NCBI GenBank assembly: GCA_002698985.1
Contig: PAAY01000091.1
Location: forward strand, 1 to 52,251
Source of the DNA: Saprospirales bacterium
Lineage (GTDB): Bacteria; Bacteroidota; Bacteroidia; Chitinophagales; Saprospiraceae
Direction of reading: 5' to 3'
Length of the DNA stretch: 52,251 bases
The notes beneath the pieces are model-generated. The model saw nothing but the letters and a program-made list of their open reading frames with translations, searched no databases and was not told where the DNA came from. Position 1 is the stretch's first letter. Every line of letters begins with the position of its first letter. Made by a program: the position numbers and the translations under genes. Positions 1 to 8,932 of this stretch are shown here, piece by piece.

Positions 1-441
1 AGAGCCAGACGGAAGTGTAGTGTAGGAAAGATACACCCACTTAAATAGCCAGGTACCACTAAGAAGCCAGGTACTGTTTTGTCATCCGCCGAAGGCGGAT
101 CTTCCAATGGTCAATGAAAGTAAAGCGTTGCCTCCCAGGCTCATCTGTTCAGCCTGTCCCTGTCCGGCCCGTCTGTCCGACGGACAGACTGGAGAGACGG
201 GTGTCGGACAGACTGACGCTAGACCAGACGGGGGTTTGGAAGCACTAGCTCCGTGGAACTCCATGTAACCTAATGGAGACGGGTTTATCAGGAATACTCT
301 GCTCAACTCTGTTTTTCATAAAGTTTAGAGTTTAGAGTGTAGGGTGTAGAGTTTGGGGGCGCTAGCACCTTTCATCCCTCCCCCGATGGCTATCGGGGCA
401 TCCCTCATCCCTCGTCCCTCACCCCTCCCTCCTGGCCTTGT
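1..441. other. Non-coding, hairpin- and repeat-rich region
   Basis: No convincing gene is seen in this stretch, which lies downstream of the minus-strand SusC-like gene. It holds three visible hairpins: a CGCC-type palindrome near 84-100, a nearly perfect palindrome at 171-189 with arms GTCTGTCC and GGACAGAC, and CCCCGAT/ATCGGGG at 381-398. Between about 322 and 352 there is a 7-bp-period tract of GTTTAGA/GTGTAGG units. The segment from about 325 to 375 resembles, in reverse complement, a block near 47836-47885. A 74-codon minus ORF inside has repeat-derived composition and is not called. Confidence 0.6.
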
Positions 442-3312
442 TTAAAATTCGAGGGCTGCTCCGAGGATGAATGCCCGGGCTGGCAGGTAGAGGTTTCTTC
501 GATCGATGCCGGGAGCCAGCACGTTGGGTTTTTCTGCCGGGCGGCCGCCGTTGTCGGTGGGGCCGGGGTCGGAAAGGCGCAGCTCGGGATCGGTCCCGGT
601 GTAGCCGGTGAGGGTAAAGAGGTTTTCTGCCGCCAGGTATAGGCGCAATCTGGAAGCTTCGTTTTTACCGAAGGAAAAACGGTAAGCCAATACGGCACTC
701 TGCAAACGCAGGAAGGAGGCATTCTCCACAAAGTAACTCGAAAAGGGGGCGTAAGGCTGGCTCTCCGGCAGGCGGTATTTGGTTTTTATGCCGTTGTATT
801 GCGGAGCGAAACCGTTGTTGCCGTGCTCGTAAAACAGCCGCATGAGGTGGATGAGTTGGTGCCCGGCTACACCACGGAGGCTGAAGCGCAGGTCCCAATT
901 TCCGAAGCTGAATTGATTGGTGAAACCGTAGGTAAAGTCAGGCTGTCCGGTGCCGATGGCCCCTTCTCCGTCGCTCACATTCCAGCTTCCAAACTCGTCA
1001 ATTCCGAAAAAGGTACGCCCCCAGAACTCGCCGATGGGGCGCTGCTCTTTCAGGCGAATCAGGTTGCCGCAGCACACACCCGGGGCACCTGGATAAGCGA
1101 TGAACTCTTCCCGGTAAGTGTTGTCCCTGCTGAGGTTGGTCAGGTCGGTGTGCACGGCGCTGAGGATGAATTCCGCTACCCAGGTCAGTTCTCTGCTCAG
1201 TCGTTGGGTCGTTTTTGCGGTGATCTGCGTTCCCCTGCTTTTCATGGAACCGGCGTTCATCCAGGTCCATTGCCAGAGGTTGGGCGGAGAGGGCACATTT
1301 TCCCGGCGGATGAGGTCAAAGGAATGGTTCCGGAACAAGCTTAGGCTGAGTGAAAGGTCCAGGCGCTTGTCGGTGAGGGTGGTGCCGACCCGCCATTGTC
1401 GGCTGCGTTCGGCTTTTAAAGCAGGGTTGAAGTTGTTCAGCAACTGGTAGGAGGGTATGAAACTGCCATTGTAGAAAAATTCAGTAGAGGGACCGTACCA
1501 GGCATAATACCTCGCCTCCTCCGGCGGCAAATTACCGGTGATGCTGTATTGAAAAGCCGCCTGCCAGATGAATCGCTCCGGGATGGGAAGTATCCGGGAC
1601 AGTTCCAGCCCCAGTCCACCAGCGGGATAGCCAGCAAAACGGGTGTCCGGTGAGAGGCGGCTGGAGCCTTCCCTTCGGTAAACGAAGGCTATCGTGACCG
1701 GACCCCTGGCTGCTTCCAGGCTCCACGAAACAGCCATCCGGCGATCGGCCCTTTTGTCACTGAATACTTTTCCTTCGCCTACGGCAAAATCGGTGGCCAG
1801 CTGGATGTTGTGGTAGCCGAGGTCGTCGCTGATGAAGCCACCGCCTTCTGCTGCCACTTCCTCCCAGACCCGGCGCTGCCATTCGTAGGCAATGCTCTGC
1901 TTCGTGTTCCACTTTCCGAATTCTTTTGAGAACTGAATGCTGCTCCGGCTGAAAGTATTGGTCTGCTTGCGGTTGTCAATAAAGGCCAGACCATTCCGAT
2001 TCATTCCCCTGAAAGGGCTGTTGCGGTCGTAGTATTCCCCGTGGTTGATGCTCTCCAAAAAGCTGCCCGAGAAATGACTTATACGCCAGTTTTTGCCGGG
2101 CTTCCAAGTTGCCCGAAGGGCGAGGGAGGAAAAACTGCTGGTGGTTTCATTGGTGTTCTGCCGGAGCATGGCCACCGGATTGAAATAGTCGAATTTGGGT
2201 TCGTACGAATATCCGTCTGTTTCCGGATTGCCGTCGGAAACGGGGGCCGTGGGGTTGAAAGTGATGGCATACCTGAAGGCTTCCGGAAAGGACAAGGTTT
2301 CTTTTCGCTCTGCGCCGGCCAGGTGGGTTTCCACATTCAGCTTGTCGTCGAAAAGACCGGTGAAGAGTTTCAGCCTGGCACCGGCATGTTCGTATCCGGA
2401 GCCAAGCAGGGTACCTTCGGTATTGTTGAAATTGGCACTTGCAACGTAATCGATGCTTTTGCCACCAGAGCCAAATTCGAGGAAATGCCGATGGCTTAGC
2501 GCATCCCGGCTGATGGCTTCGGTCCAGTCGGTTTGGTGGCCGTAATCCGTAAGGCCGTTGGCCCTCACTTCGTCCAGGCTGAGGCCTGTATAGCGCCTTG
2601 CAATTTTTTCCAACTTGAGCGAAGTGCGGTAGCTGATCCAGGACTCGTCCTTGTTTTGGATTGTGTTGAAATGCAGTCCGCCGGCGGCCCCCCGCAGGCC
2701 GAGCTGCGCTGTTGCATCCAAGTCGTCAATTATTTCAGTGCCTGCCACTTCTTCAGGAGCCAGCGACCAGAGGGGTACATCGGGCATCCCATCCACCAGT
2801 ACCAGCGGTTCGGCGGTGCCGTACATGGTAGTGAGTCCGTTCAGCCGATGCTCCCAATGGCCGTTGGGGTCGCCACCGGGGCGCAGGGCCTCGAGGCCGG
2901 CAAAACGGCTGGTCAGCAATTGCGCCGGGTGCCAGGCGGTTTCGCTGATGAGGGTGATTGGCCGCAGTAAGGTCTTTGAAAATGTGCTGTCTCCTTCGGC
3001 AAACGGCTTGGGGCCTTTCCGGCGAAGAAGGATGCTGTTGTCGTTTCCTTCTTTGAGCTTCGATGAATGGGGCCGGTAACCGCTCATCTCGATCCTGACC
3101 CGTAGCTCGCCGGAATTGGGGAAGATGAGTTCGAACTGGCCCTGGGCATCCGTGGTGGTTTTGACACTGGTCTTTTTCATGAAAACCGTGGCGCCTGCCA
3201 CCGGCTCAGCGGTCCATTTGTCGAGCACCTTTCCGCTGACGGGCCTCTGAGCAGCAGCCCATTGCGCAGCGAGGAGGAAGAAGGCGAGAGAGGTGATGAA
3301 AAGACGGTGCAT
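442..3312 (-). CDS. Divergent SusC/RagA-like outer-membrane protein
   Basis: A 956-residue outer-membrane beta-barrel protein of the SusC/TonB-receptor type. It has a signal peptide (residues 1-22, ending AAAQ), a carboxypeptidase-regulatory-like beta-sandwich at about 24-98, a region at 120-220 matching the plug domain, then the barrel ending in the usual Phe. The start chosen is the ATG at 3312; an in-frame TTG three codons upstream is less likely. It resembles the canonical SusC at 10573-13641 along its length: both have an EAFRYA..NPTAP segment and an N(L/V)LAPG(L/I)DRRN motif near the C-terminus. The TonB-box-like EEIVVVGYG of the canonical protein is absent, the plug is degenerate, and no SusD follows. 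It may import a related ligand or serve another surface role; the ligand is unknown. It is the last gene of the minus-strand locus. Confidence 0.85.
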   Translation of the reverse strand: MHRLFITSLAFFLLAAQWAAAQRPVSGKVLDKWTAEPVAGATVFMKKTSVKTTTDAQGQFELIFPNSGELRVRIEMSGYRPHSSKLKEGNDNSILLRRKGPKPFAEGDSTFSKTLLRPITLISETAWHPAQLLTSRFAGLEALRPGGDPNGHWEHRLNGLTTMYGTAEPLVLVDGMPDVPLWSLAPEEVAGTEIIDDLDATAQLGLRGAAGGLHFNTIQNKDESWISYRTSLKLEKIARRYTGLSLDEVRANGLTDYGHQTDWTEAISRDALSHRHFLEFGSGGKSIDYVASANFNNTEGTLLGSGYEHAGARLKLFTGLFDDKLNVETHLAGAERKETLSFPEAFRYAITFNPTAPVSDGNPETDGYSYEPKFDYFNPVAMLRQNTNETTSSFSSLALRATWKPGKNWRISHFSGSFLESINHGEYYDRNSPFRGMNRNGLAFIDNRKQTNTFSRSSIQFSKEFGKWNTKQSIAYEWQRRVWEEVAAEGGGFISDDLGYHNIQLATDFAVGEGKVFSDKRADRRMAVSWSLEAARGPVTIAFVYRREGSSRLSPDTRFAGYPAGGLGLELSRILPIPERFIWQAAFQYSITGNLPPEEARYYAWYGPSTEFFYNGSFIPSYQLLNNFNPALKAERSRQWRVGTTLTDKRLDLSLSLSLFRNHSFDLIRRENVPSPPNLWQWTWMNAGSMKSRGTQITAKTTQRLSRELTWVAEFILSAVHTDLTNLSRDNTYREEFIAYPGAPGVCCGNLIRLKEQRPIGEFWGRTFFGIDEFGSWNVSDGEGAIGTGQPDFTYGFTNQFSFGNWDLRFSLRGVAGHQLIHLMRLFYEHGNNGFAPQYNGIKTKYRLPESQPYAPFSSYFVENASFLRLQSAVLAYRFSFGKNEASRLRLYLAAENLFTLTGYTGTDPELRLSDPGPTDNGGRPAEKPNVLAPGIDRRNLYLPARAFILGAALEF

Positions 3313-3342
3313 GGCAAGCAAGTTTTCCGGAATGAGTGGTGG

Positions 3343-4512
3343 TCAGGCCGGCGGTGGCATTACCCGAAGGGCATCTCTCCATGAGAGGAGCTGCCCAAAA
3401 CCGGTGGACAAACTCTGCTCTCCGCCATAGACCACATAACTTTTCTCCAATGGGTGTCCGGTGAGTTTGTTCCAATATTTTAGGCCATCAAAATAGGACT
3501 TATTCATGGTTTTTCCGGATTTGAGTTCCACGGGTGTCAGCTCTCCGGCATGATCGAGGACGCAATCAACCTCGTGGCCGTGGTTGTCGCGCCAGAAGTA
3601 TAGGTTGGGTTGGCGGCCCCGGTTGAGCCTGTATTTCAGGAACTCGGAAATGATCAGGTTTTCAAAAAGTGCCCCTTTCGCATAATGGGTGTCGAGTTGC
3701 TGACGGCTTTCGATAAAGAGCAATGAAACTGCCAGCCCCGTGTCGTAGAAGTACAGTTTGGGCCGTTTGATGATCCTTTTGTTGAAATTTTTATGGTGGG
3801 GCATGAGGCGGAAGAGAATGAAACTGGCCTCCAAAACAGACAACCAGGCTTCCGCTGTGTTTGGGCTGATGGCCGCATCCGTAGCCAGTGAACTCACATT
3901 CAGAACCTGCCCAACCCGACCGGCACACAAGCGCACAAATCTGGTGAAGGTGCTCAGGTCGCCAATGTTTTGCAGTTGCCTGACATCCCTTTCCACAAAG
4001 GTGTTCAGGTAGGAGGGGTAAAACTCATAGGGCTCCAGGTGGCGGTCGTAAATCCTCGGAAACAATCCTTTGTAGATTGCATCTTCATAGCTCGAAAAAC
4101 CCAATCCGGCAGCCTGCATCTCTTCCATCGACAATGGCAAGAGGTTGAGCACGGCAGCCCTCCCCGCCAGCGACTGGCTGATCTGGCTCATCAGCAAGAA
4201 ATTTTGTGAACCACTGAGAATGAAGCGCACCTCAGGTTTGTCGTCCACAATGCCCTGCAGGTAGGAGAATATCTGCGGGATGCGCTGGGCTTCGTCAATG
4301 ATGGCCCCTCCCGGATAATTTGCCAGGTAACCCCGCGGATCCTCATTTGCCAGAATGAAAGTGTCCGGATCCTCCAGTGAAACATATGGCAGACCCGGGA
4401 AGAGTGATTTCAAAAGCGTGGTCTTTCCCGATTGGCGTGGCCCCGTCAGAAAAACGACGGGATACTTCTGTGAAAGCCCCAGGAGCGTGTCAGAAAGGGT
4501 TCTTTTTATCAT
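3343..4512 (-). CDS. AAA_14/DUF4143 family ATP-binding protein
   Basis: A 389-residue P-loop ATPase of the AAA_14 plus DUF4143 architecture. Walker A is GPRQSGKT at residues 24-31, Walker B is IIDEA at 71-75, and a sensor-like SGSQNF follows. The C-terminal part contains a nuclease-fold-like EVDCVLD...PVELKSGK pattern resembling PD-(D/E)XK proteins. Length fits the family. Such ATPases are common in Bacteroidota and archaea, are often multicopy, and have no established function. It sits between a small lipoprotein and the second SusC-like gene, both unrelated in role, and its start is preceded by two long palindromes (4517-4621). This looks like a self-contained cassette that entered the SusC locus; that is inference. 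Confidence 0.9.
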   Translation of the reverse strand: MIKRTLSDTLLGLSQKYPVVFLTGPRQSGKTTLLKSLFPGLPYVSLEDPDTFILANEDPRGYLANYPGGAIIDEAQRIPQIFSYLQGIVDDKPEVRFILSGSQNFLLMSQISQSLAGRAAVLNLLPLSMEEMQAAGLGFSSYEDAIYKGLFPRIYDRHLEPYEFYPSYLNTFVERDVRQLQNIGDLSTFTRFVRLCAGRVGQVLNVSSLATDAAISPNTAEAWLSVLEASFILFRLMPHHKNFNKRIIKRPKLYFYDTGLAVSLLFIESRQQLDTHYAKGALFENLIISEFLKYRLNRGRQPNLYFWRDNHGHEVDCVLDHAGELTPVELKSGKTMNKSYFDGLKYWNKLTGHPLEKSYVVYGGEQSLSTGFGQLLSWRDALRVMPPPA

Positions 4513-4516
4513 GGCA

Positions 4517-4560
4517 ATTTTGTACAGTTTTGCATTCTGATTGCAAAATTGTACAAAAAT
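4517..4560. repeat. Inverted repeat 1 upstream of ATPase
   Basis: Arms of 18 nt (4517-4534 and 4542-4559) match at 16 of 18 positions around a 7-nt spacer. Each arm contains TGTACA followed one base later by TTTTGCA or its variant. It begins five bases upstream of the ATPase start codon, so it lies in the 5' leader or promoter. It could be an operator, an mRNA hairpin or a recombination site. Confidence 0.85.
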
Positions 4561-4578
4561 TTGCCTAAAAGCGAACTA

Positions 4579-4621
4579 AAACTGTACAATTTTGCAGTTG
4601 GACTGCAAAACTGTACAGTTT
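4579..4621. repeat. Inverted repeat 2, same half-sites as repeat 1
   Basis: Arms of 19 nt (4579-4597 and 4603-4621) match at 18 of 19 positions around a 5-nt spacer. The half-sites are the same as in the neighbouring palindrome (TGTACA plus TTTTGCA). The outer arm supplies part of the stop codon of the lipoprotein gene that ends at 4620. Confidence 0.85.
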
Positions 4622-5294
4622 ACCCGTCCTTCGGCTGGTTCTCTTTGGCTGACTTTGAGGAGCGCTTCTGGGTGTCCTTTTCGCTTTCTTTTTTGATGCG
4701 GGTAAGGTCGGAGTACAGTGCTTTGACGTACTGCTCGTCCACGGCCCAAAGGATGATTCGGCGGTTACCGTCCACTTTCACATAGCGGGTGCCTTTCTCG
4801 GGGTGGGTCATTTCGATGAAGCCGGGGCCGTACCACTTTTCCATGAGGTCTTTGACTTTCAGCACCAGGCTGTCGGCCCAGAGCTCTTTGTTCCAGGGAG
4901 CCCAGCCTTTGTAGTTGAACATGACCGGCATTTCGGCCACCACGCCTTCGTCGTTGAAGGTGGGGTAGAAGTTCATCACGGCCGGGTGTTCGAATTCGTC
5001 CATGGTGTATTCCACACTGGTATTGAACTGTCCCTGTTTGAATTTTTGGGTCTTGTTCAGTTTCCAGCAATGTTTGTAAAAGCTGTCGGCCGTCATGCCG
5101 AGGTACAGGCCGAAGAACAGGCTGTCGTGCCGTTCTCCGGAGGCCAGTTCACGCTCCACCAACTGCTCGTATTCGCTTTTGCAACCCGTGAGCAGGAGTC
5201 CGGAAAAAATGATGGTCAGAGCCACCAGGGCCAAATAAACAGGGCGATTTGAAGGGCGTTTTTGAGCATCATTCTTCGGGTGCATACCACTCAT
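4620..5294 (-). CDS. Hypothetical lipoprotein
   Basis: A protein of about 224 residues with a short basic N-terminus, one hydrophobic stretch and a lipobox (LLTGC), so a lipoprotein exported by the Sec pathway. The mature part begins CKSEYEQLVERELASG and carries an aromatic-rich core; the C-terminus is very hydrophilic (K, E, S rich). No family is recognised. The start is uncertain: ATG at 5294 is used here, ATG at 5285 is possible, and a TTG at 5318 would overlap the stop codon of the upstream FG-GAP gene. It is probably co-transcribed with that gene. The stop codon lies inside the palindrome preceding the ATPase, so the hydrophilic tail could have been altered by insertion of that cassette. 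Confidence 0.7.
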   Translation of the reverse strand: MSGMHPKNDAQKRPSNRPVYLALVALTIIFSGLLLTGCKSEYEQLVERELASGERHDSLFFGLYLGMTADSFYKHCWKLNKTQKFKQGQFNTSVEYTMDEFEHPAVMNFYPTFNDEGVVAEMPVMFNYKGWAPWNKELWADSLVLKVKDLMEKWYGPGFIEMTHPEKGTRYVKVDGNRRIILWAVDEQYVKALYSDLTRIKKESEKDTQKRSSKSAKENQPKDG

Positions 5295-5314
5295 AGTTGT
5301 TTTGTTTTTCTTCC

Positions 5315-8300
5315 TCAAAATTCAGGTTTTGAAAGTTTGAAGGCCTCCACCGGGCCATTGTTTTTGCCGATGAGCAGGGTAGGGCCTGCCCACAGCAGGC
5401 TGCGAATTTCGCCATTCACCAGCAAACCGGACTCATGCGGCCAAAGGGCTTTGAAATCACCTCCGCCAACATTGTGCAGCACCCATCCGTAACTGCCCAT
5501 GTAGATGCCTGTTTCGGGCTTGGCCCGGCTGAGATTGCCACCGATTACCAGCTCGGGCAGGCCGTCTCCGTTCAGGTCCTTGGCAGCAATGGCGTAAACC
5601 GGGCTGCTCTGGGCCTCAGTGGGCAGCGCTTTCATTTCAAAGCTGCCTGAGCCGTCGTTTAGGAAGATGGCAGAGGCCATGGTTTGGGCTTCAAGTTTGA
5701 TAGCGTTTTGCAATTGTTCGGGGCTGAAAATGTCTTCGATGCGCTGGTTAGCGTAGTTGTTGAATTTGAGGTATTTCTTTTTCAGCAAAGGCATGTGGGT
5801 AACGAGGTCATTGCGCAGCGCCATGGGATAGGATTCGTCCCCGTTGTAAACGCAGATCAGTTGTTCCACCGAACCGTTCTGATCGAAGTCGTTGACCCAC
5901 ATGGTGACGGGTTTCTCCGAAGTGGCCTTGAAGCGGGAATTCAACCCGTGGTTGCCGGCAGCAAGGTCGATGTCTCCATCGCCGTCGAGGTCGGCAAGGG
6001 TGAGGCAATTCCACCAGCCTGAGCTGTTGGCTACGGGCTCCGGATTTCCGAGACTGCCTCCTTCGTTCCGAAGAACCTGAACGGGTATGTACTCACCTGC
6101 AAGCACCAGGTCGGGGTCGCCGTCGGCGTCCACATCGGCCCATGCGGCTGCGCTGATCATGCCGATGCGTTTCAGTGCCGGTGCCCGTGCATTGCTCATA
6201 TCCGTAAAGCGGCCTTCGCCGTCGTTTAACAGCAGGTAGCCATCTCCCGGAACGCCGTAGATGAAGGGTTTGAGCCGTTCACCAACGAACAGGTCGGTAT
6301 CTCCATCCTGGTCGTAATCGGCGGCTGCCACGGCTCCGGTGCTCTCGAAAACGAGCAGGGGAGGAAGGGTCGCTTTTTCGAAGCGCCCCCCACGGTTGAG
6401 GTACAGGCGGTCGAGCAGGGCAGAGGAAGTCTGCGGGAATTCATTGCCACCGCTGGCCACGTAGAGATCCTGGTCGCCGTCGCCGTCGGCATCGAAAAAG
6501 AGGGCATCTGTGTCTTCACTCAGCTTGTCCTGTTCCAGAAAATCATTGATGCGCCGGTAAGAGTTGCCGCTGCTCAGGAAGAGGGCCCCGGCCTGGTCTT
6601 TGGCACCGCCGACGAAAAAATCCGGTAACCCATCGCCGTTGACATCAGCAGAAGCCATGGGCGGACCTTCGGCTGAAAGCATGTGAAAGATGAGGTGATC
6701 CCTGTCGAAATCGTTGAAAGGATTTTCCTGGTGGGTGAAGCCGAACGGTGGCTTCCCGGGCAGCAGTCTGTAGCCCTGTTGGCCGGAGGCCGAATGGAGC
6801 AGCCAATCAGCCATGGCGGCTTCGCCGTCTTTTTCAGCTTCACTTTCTCGCTGGCGCAAGGTCAGTTGGCGGTCGGCTTCCACCGTGGTCAGCAGGGTTT
6901 TCCGGCCATCCGGCCAAATGACCACCAGGGTATCCACCACGGCATGCTTGCCGAGGCCAAAATGCAGCCGGCTGTCCACGGTTGATTCGAAGCCCCGCAT
7001 GGGGGCCACTTCTGCATAGTAGCGGCTGCCGCCGCAAATGGCGAGCGCTTTGGCGCCCAGCGCACGGGTGTTGGCGCCCTCGCCGATCAGTTCCAGGGTC
7101 AGGTAATGGTTTTCAGGGTCGAGCTGGCGGCTGTTGTTGCGGTAGATGAAGGCGGGCATGTCCTGGTTGTTGATCACCAGGTCGAGGTCGCCGTCATTGT
7201 CCAGGTCGGCGTAGGCGCTGCCGTTTGAAAAGGAGGGTTCGGCCAGCCCCCACTCAGCGGCCATGTTTTTGAAGGCAGGCAGTCTTTCTTTGCTTCGGCC
7301 TTCGGCCAACAGGTTTCGGAAGGCGTAGTTGGGCAGTTTTTCGCTGGGCATGGCGTCCACCATCTGGGTGATGGCCTTGCCCTCTTTGGCCAGTGCAGCC
7401 CGCACGTTGTCAGGGTCGGAATAGAAGTTGACGTAATCCTGGTCCGTCAGGTCTTTGCCGATGCCGTTGGCCACGAAAAGGTCCCGGTAGCCGTCGTTGT
7501 CCATGTCAAAAGCGAGGGCTCCCCAGCTCCAGTCGGTGGCGTGGACACCGGCCATGCGGCTGATTTCCGTGAAAACGGGATTTGCCTCCGTTGTTCCTCC
7601 GGCGCCGAGGTTCATCTGCAGGGTGTTGCGGGTAAACTGGTGGAAGTAACCCGCTTTGACCTCCCGCTGGTACAGGTCCCAATCTTCAAATTTTGTTTTC
7701 GTCTTGATGCGGCGGTCGTCAGGAGGCAGCATCTCGGTCACAAAGATGTCCGGCCAGGCGTCGTTGTTGAGGTCGGCGATGTCAGCTCCCATGCTGCCCA
7801 TGCTGGTTTCTTTCACGCATTGCTCCAGCACTTCCCGGAAGGTACCATCGGCATTGTTCAGGTAGATGTAGTCCCGCTCGAAAAAGTCGTTGCTGACGAA
7901 GAGATCCGGCCAACCGTCCAGGTTCAGATCGCCCACGCTTACGCCCAGGCCAAAGCCGATGTTGCTGCTGTAGATGCCGGCTTCTGTGGTTACGTTGGTG
8001 AAGTGATCACCGTCGTTGCGGTAGAGCTTGTTGCCGCCAGCGGGGTCGGGCTTGTTGCGCTGACCGGGGATGAGGTCATAGCCACCCACCGAGCGCAATG
8101 AATTATTGAGAAGATAAAGATCCAGATCACCGTCGAGGTCGTAGTCGAAAAAGGCGCCATGTACGGAAAGGCCTTCGTCGGCAATGCCGTATGCCTTTGC
8201 CTGTTCCGTAAAAGTGGGGGTAAAGCCTGCCGTTTCATTTTCCGAAGGAGGACCATTGTTGATGAACAACTCGTTGTGGCGCTGTGCTCCGCCGGGAGGG

Positions 8301-8710
8301 CCGGATTTCATCACGTAGAGATCGAGCCAGCCATCGCCATTCACATCCGCAACGGAGACGCCGCTGGTCCAGACACCTTTTGAACCGACGCCTGCTTTTT
8401 CCGTGATGTCCTCAAAACGCAAATCGCCTTTATTGAGGTAAAGTTTGTTGCTGGACATGTTGGCGCAGAAGAAGATGTCCACCAGGCCGTCGTTGTTGAA
8501 GTCGCCCAGGCCTACGCCGCCGCCGTTGTAAAAATTGCGGAAGGTATAGCAATTCAACTCCTCGGTGTACTTGACCATGTTGGCAAAATCAACGCCCGAG
8601 TATTCCGCCGGAACCAGCGTGAACAAAGTATCGGCAGGGGGCAGGGTAGCTTTTTTACTGCAATGCAGAAAGGCTGTTGCAACGAAAAGCAGGATGGTGA
8701 GTTGACGCAT
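5315..8710 (-). CDS. FG-GAP/VCBS repeat lipoprotein with ASPIC/UnbV domain
   Basis: An 1131-residue surface lipoprotein (signal ending FLHC). It contains about 13 calcium-binding-type motifs of the form D-x-[ND]-x-D-G-x-x-D-[IL], for example DFNNDGLVDIFF, DVNGDGWLDLYV and DADGDGDQDLYV. Seven lie before and six after a central ASPIC/UnbV domain (about residues 545-618, with the FGLGKHAVVDTLVVIWPDG segment). Such repeats fold as integrin-alpha-like beta-propellers, so two propellers flanking the ASPIC domain are likely. Proteins of this CRTAC1-like type frequently follow SusC/SusD pairs in Bacteroidota; their ligand or enzymatic role is not known. It lies downstream of SusD but beyond a strong terminator, so it may have its own promoter or depend on read-through. 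Confidence 0.92.
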   Translation of the reverse strand: MRQLTILLFVATAFLHCSKKATLPPADTLFTLVPAEYSGVDFANMVKYTEELNCYTFRNFYNGGGVGLGDFNNDGLVDIFFCANMSSNKLYLNKGDLRFEDITEKAGVGSKGVWTSGVSVADVNGDGWLDLYVMKSGPPGGAQRHNELFINNGPPSENETAGFTPTFTEQAKAYGIADEGLSVHGAFFDYDLDGDLDLYLLNNSLRSVGGYDLIPGQRNKPDPAGGNKLYRNDGDHFTNVTTEAGIYSSNIGFGLGVSVGDLNLDGWPDLFVSNDFFERDYIYLNNADGTFREVLEQCVKETSMGSMGADIADLNNDAWPDIFVTEMLPPDDRRIKTKTKFEDWDLYQREVKAGYFHQFTRNTLQMNLGAGGTTEANPVFTEISRMAGVHATDWSWGALAFDMDNDGYRDLFVANGIGKDLTDQDYVNFYSDPDNVRAALAKEGKAITQMVDAMPSEKLPNYAFRNLLAEGRSKERLPAFKNMAAEWGLAEPSFSNGSAYADLDNDGDLDLVINNQDMPAFIYRNNSRQLDPENHYLTLELIGEGANTRALGAKALAICGGSRYYAEVAPMRGFESTVDSRLHFGLGKHAVVDTLVVIWPDGRKTLLTTVEADRQLTLRQRESEAEKDGEAAMADWLLHSASGQQGYRLLPGKPPFGFTHQENPFNDFDRDHLIFHMLSAEGPPMASADVNGDGLPDFFVGGAKDQAGALFLSSGNSYRRINDFLEQDKLSEDTDALFFDADGDGDQDLYVASGGNEFPQTSSALLDRLYLNRGGRFEKATLPPLLVFESTGAVAAADYDQDGDTDLFVGERLKPFIYGVPGDGYLLLNDGEGRFTDMSNARAPALKRIGMISAAAWADVDADGDPDLVLAGEYIPVQVLRNEGGSLGNPEPVANSSGWWNCLTLADLDGDGDIDLAAGNHGLNSRFKATSEKPVTMWVNDFDQNGSVEQLICVYNGDESYPMALRNDLVTHMPLLKKKYLKFNNYANQRIEDIFSPEQLQNAIKLEAQTMASAIFLNDGSGSFEMKALPTEAQSSPVYAIAAKDLNGDGLPELVIGGNLSRAKPETGIYMGSYGWVLHNVGGGDFKALWPHESGLLVNGEIRSLLWAGPTLLIGKNNGPVEAFKLSKPEF

Positions 8711-8738
8711 CAGTGCGGGTGGCTGTTTGGTTAACTGG

Positions 8739-8838
8739 TTTAGAGAGGTTTAGAGAGGTTTAGAGGGGTTTAGAGAGGTTTAGAGAGGTTTATCCCGAAT
8801 CCCGAAATCCTTCGGGATCGGGAGGATTAGAGGGGTTT
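8739..8838. repeat. Period-10 tandem repeat plus hairpin
   Basis: Five tandem 10-mers, TTTAGAGAGG with one TTTAGAGGGG variant, run from 8739 to 8788. They are followed by a hairpin (8792-8822) built from TCCCGAA and TTCGGGA words and then another TTAGAGGGG-like unit. A block of nearly 40 nt covering the hairpin recurs almost unchanged, in reverse orientation, at about 33251-33299. It occupies the gap between the SusD terminator and the FG-GAP gene start. Confidence 0.85.
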
Positions 8839-8861
8839 GGTTTGGAGGGCGAAATTAAGTG

Positions 8862-8903
8862 AAAAAAGAAAGCAAGCGGAGGACAGTGCCTGCGCTTGCT
8901 TTC
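8862..8903 (-). terminator. Rho-independent terminator after SusD
   Basis: On the minus strand an 11-bp perfect stem (GAAAGCAAGCG with CGCTTGCTTTC) closes a 14-nt loop and is followed by six T residues (A residues 8862-8867 on the plus strand). It lies about 30 nt beyond the SusD stop codon and should end most transcripts of the SusC-SusD pair. Confidence 0.8.
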
Positions 8904-8932
8904 AGTTGATATCAGTTCAGCCTGGTCTGGTA

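Noticed and set aside
82-306. 74-codon minus ORF at the window start
   Set aside because: Composed of hairpin and repeat sequence, with no signal, no family and no ribosome-site support.
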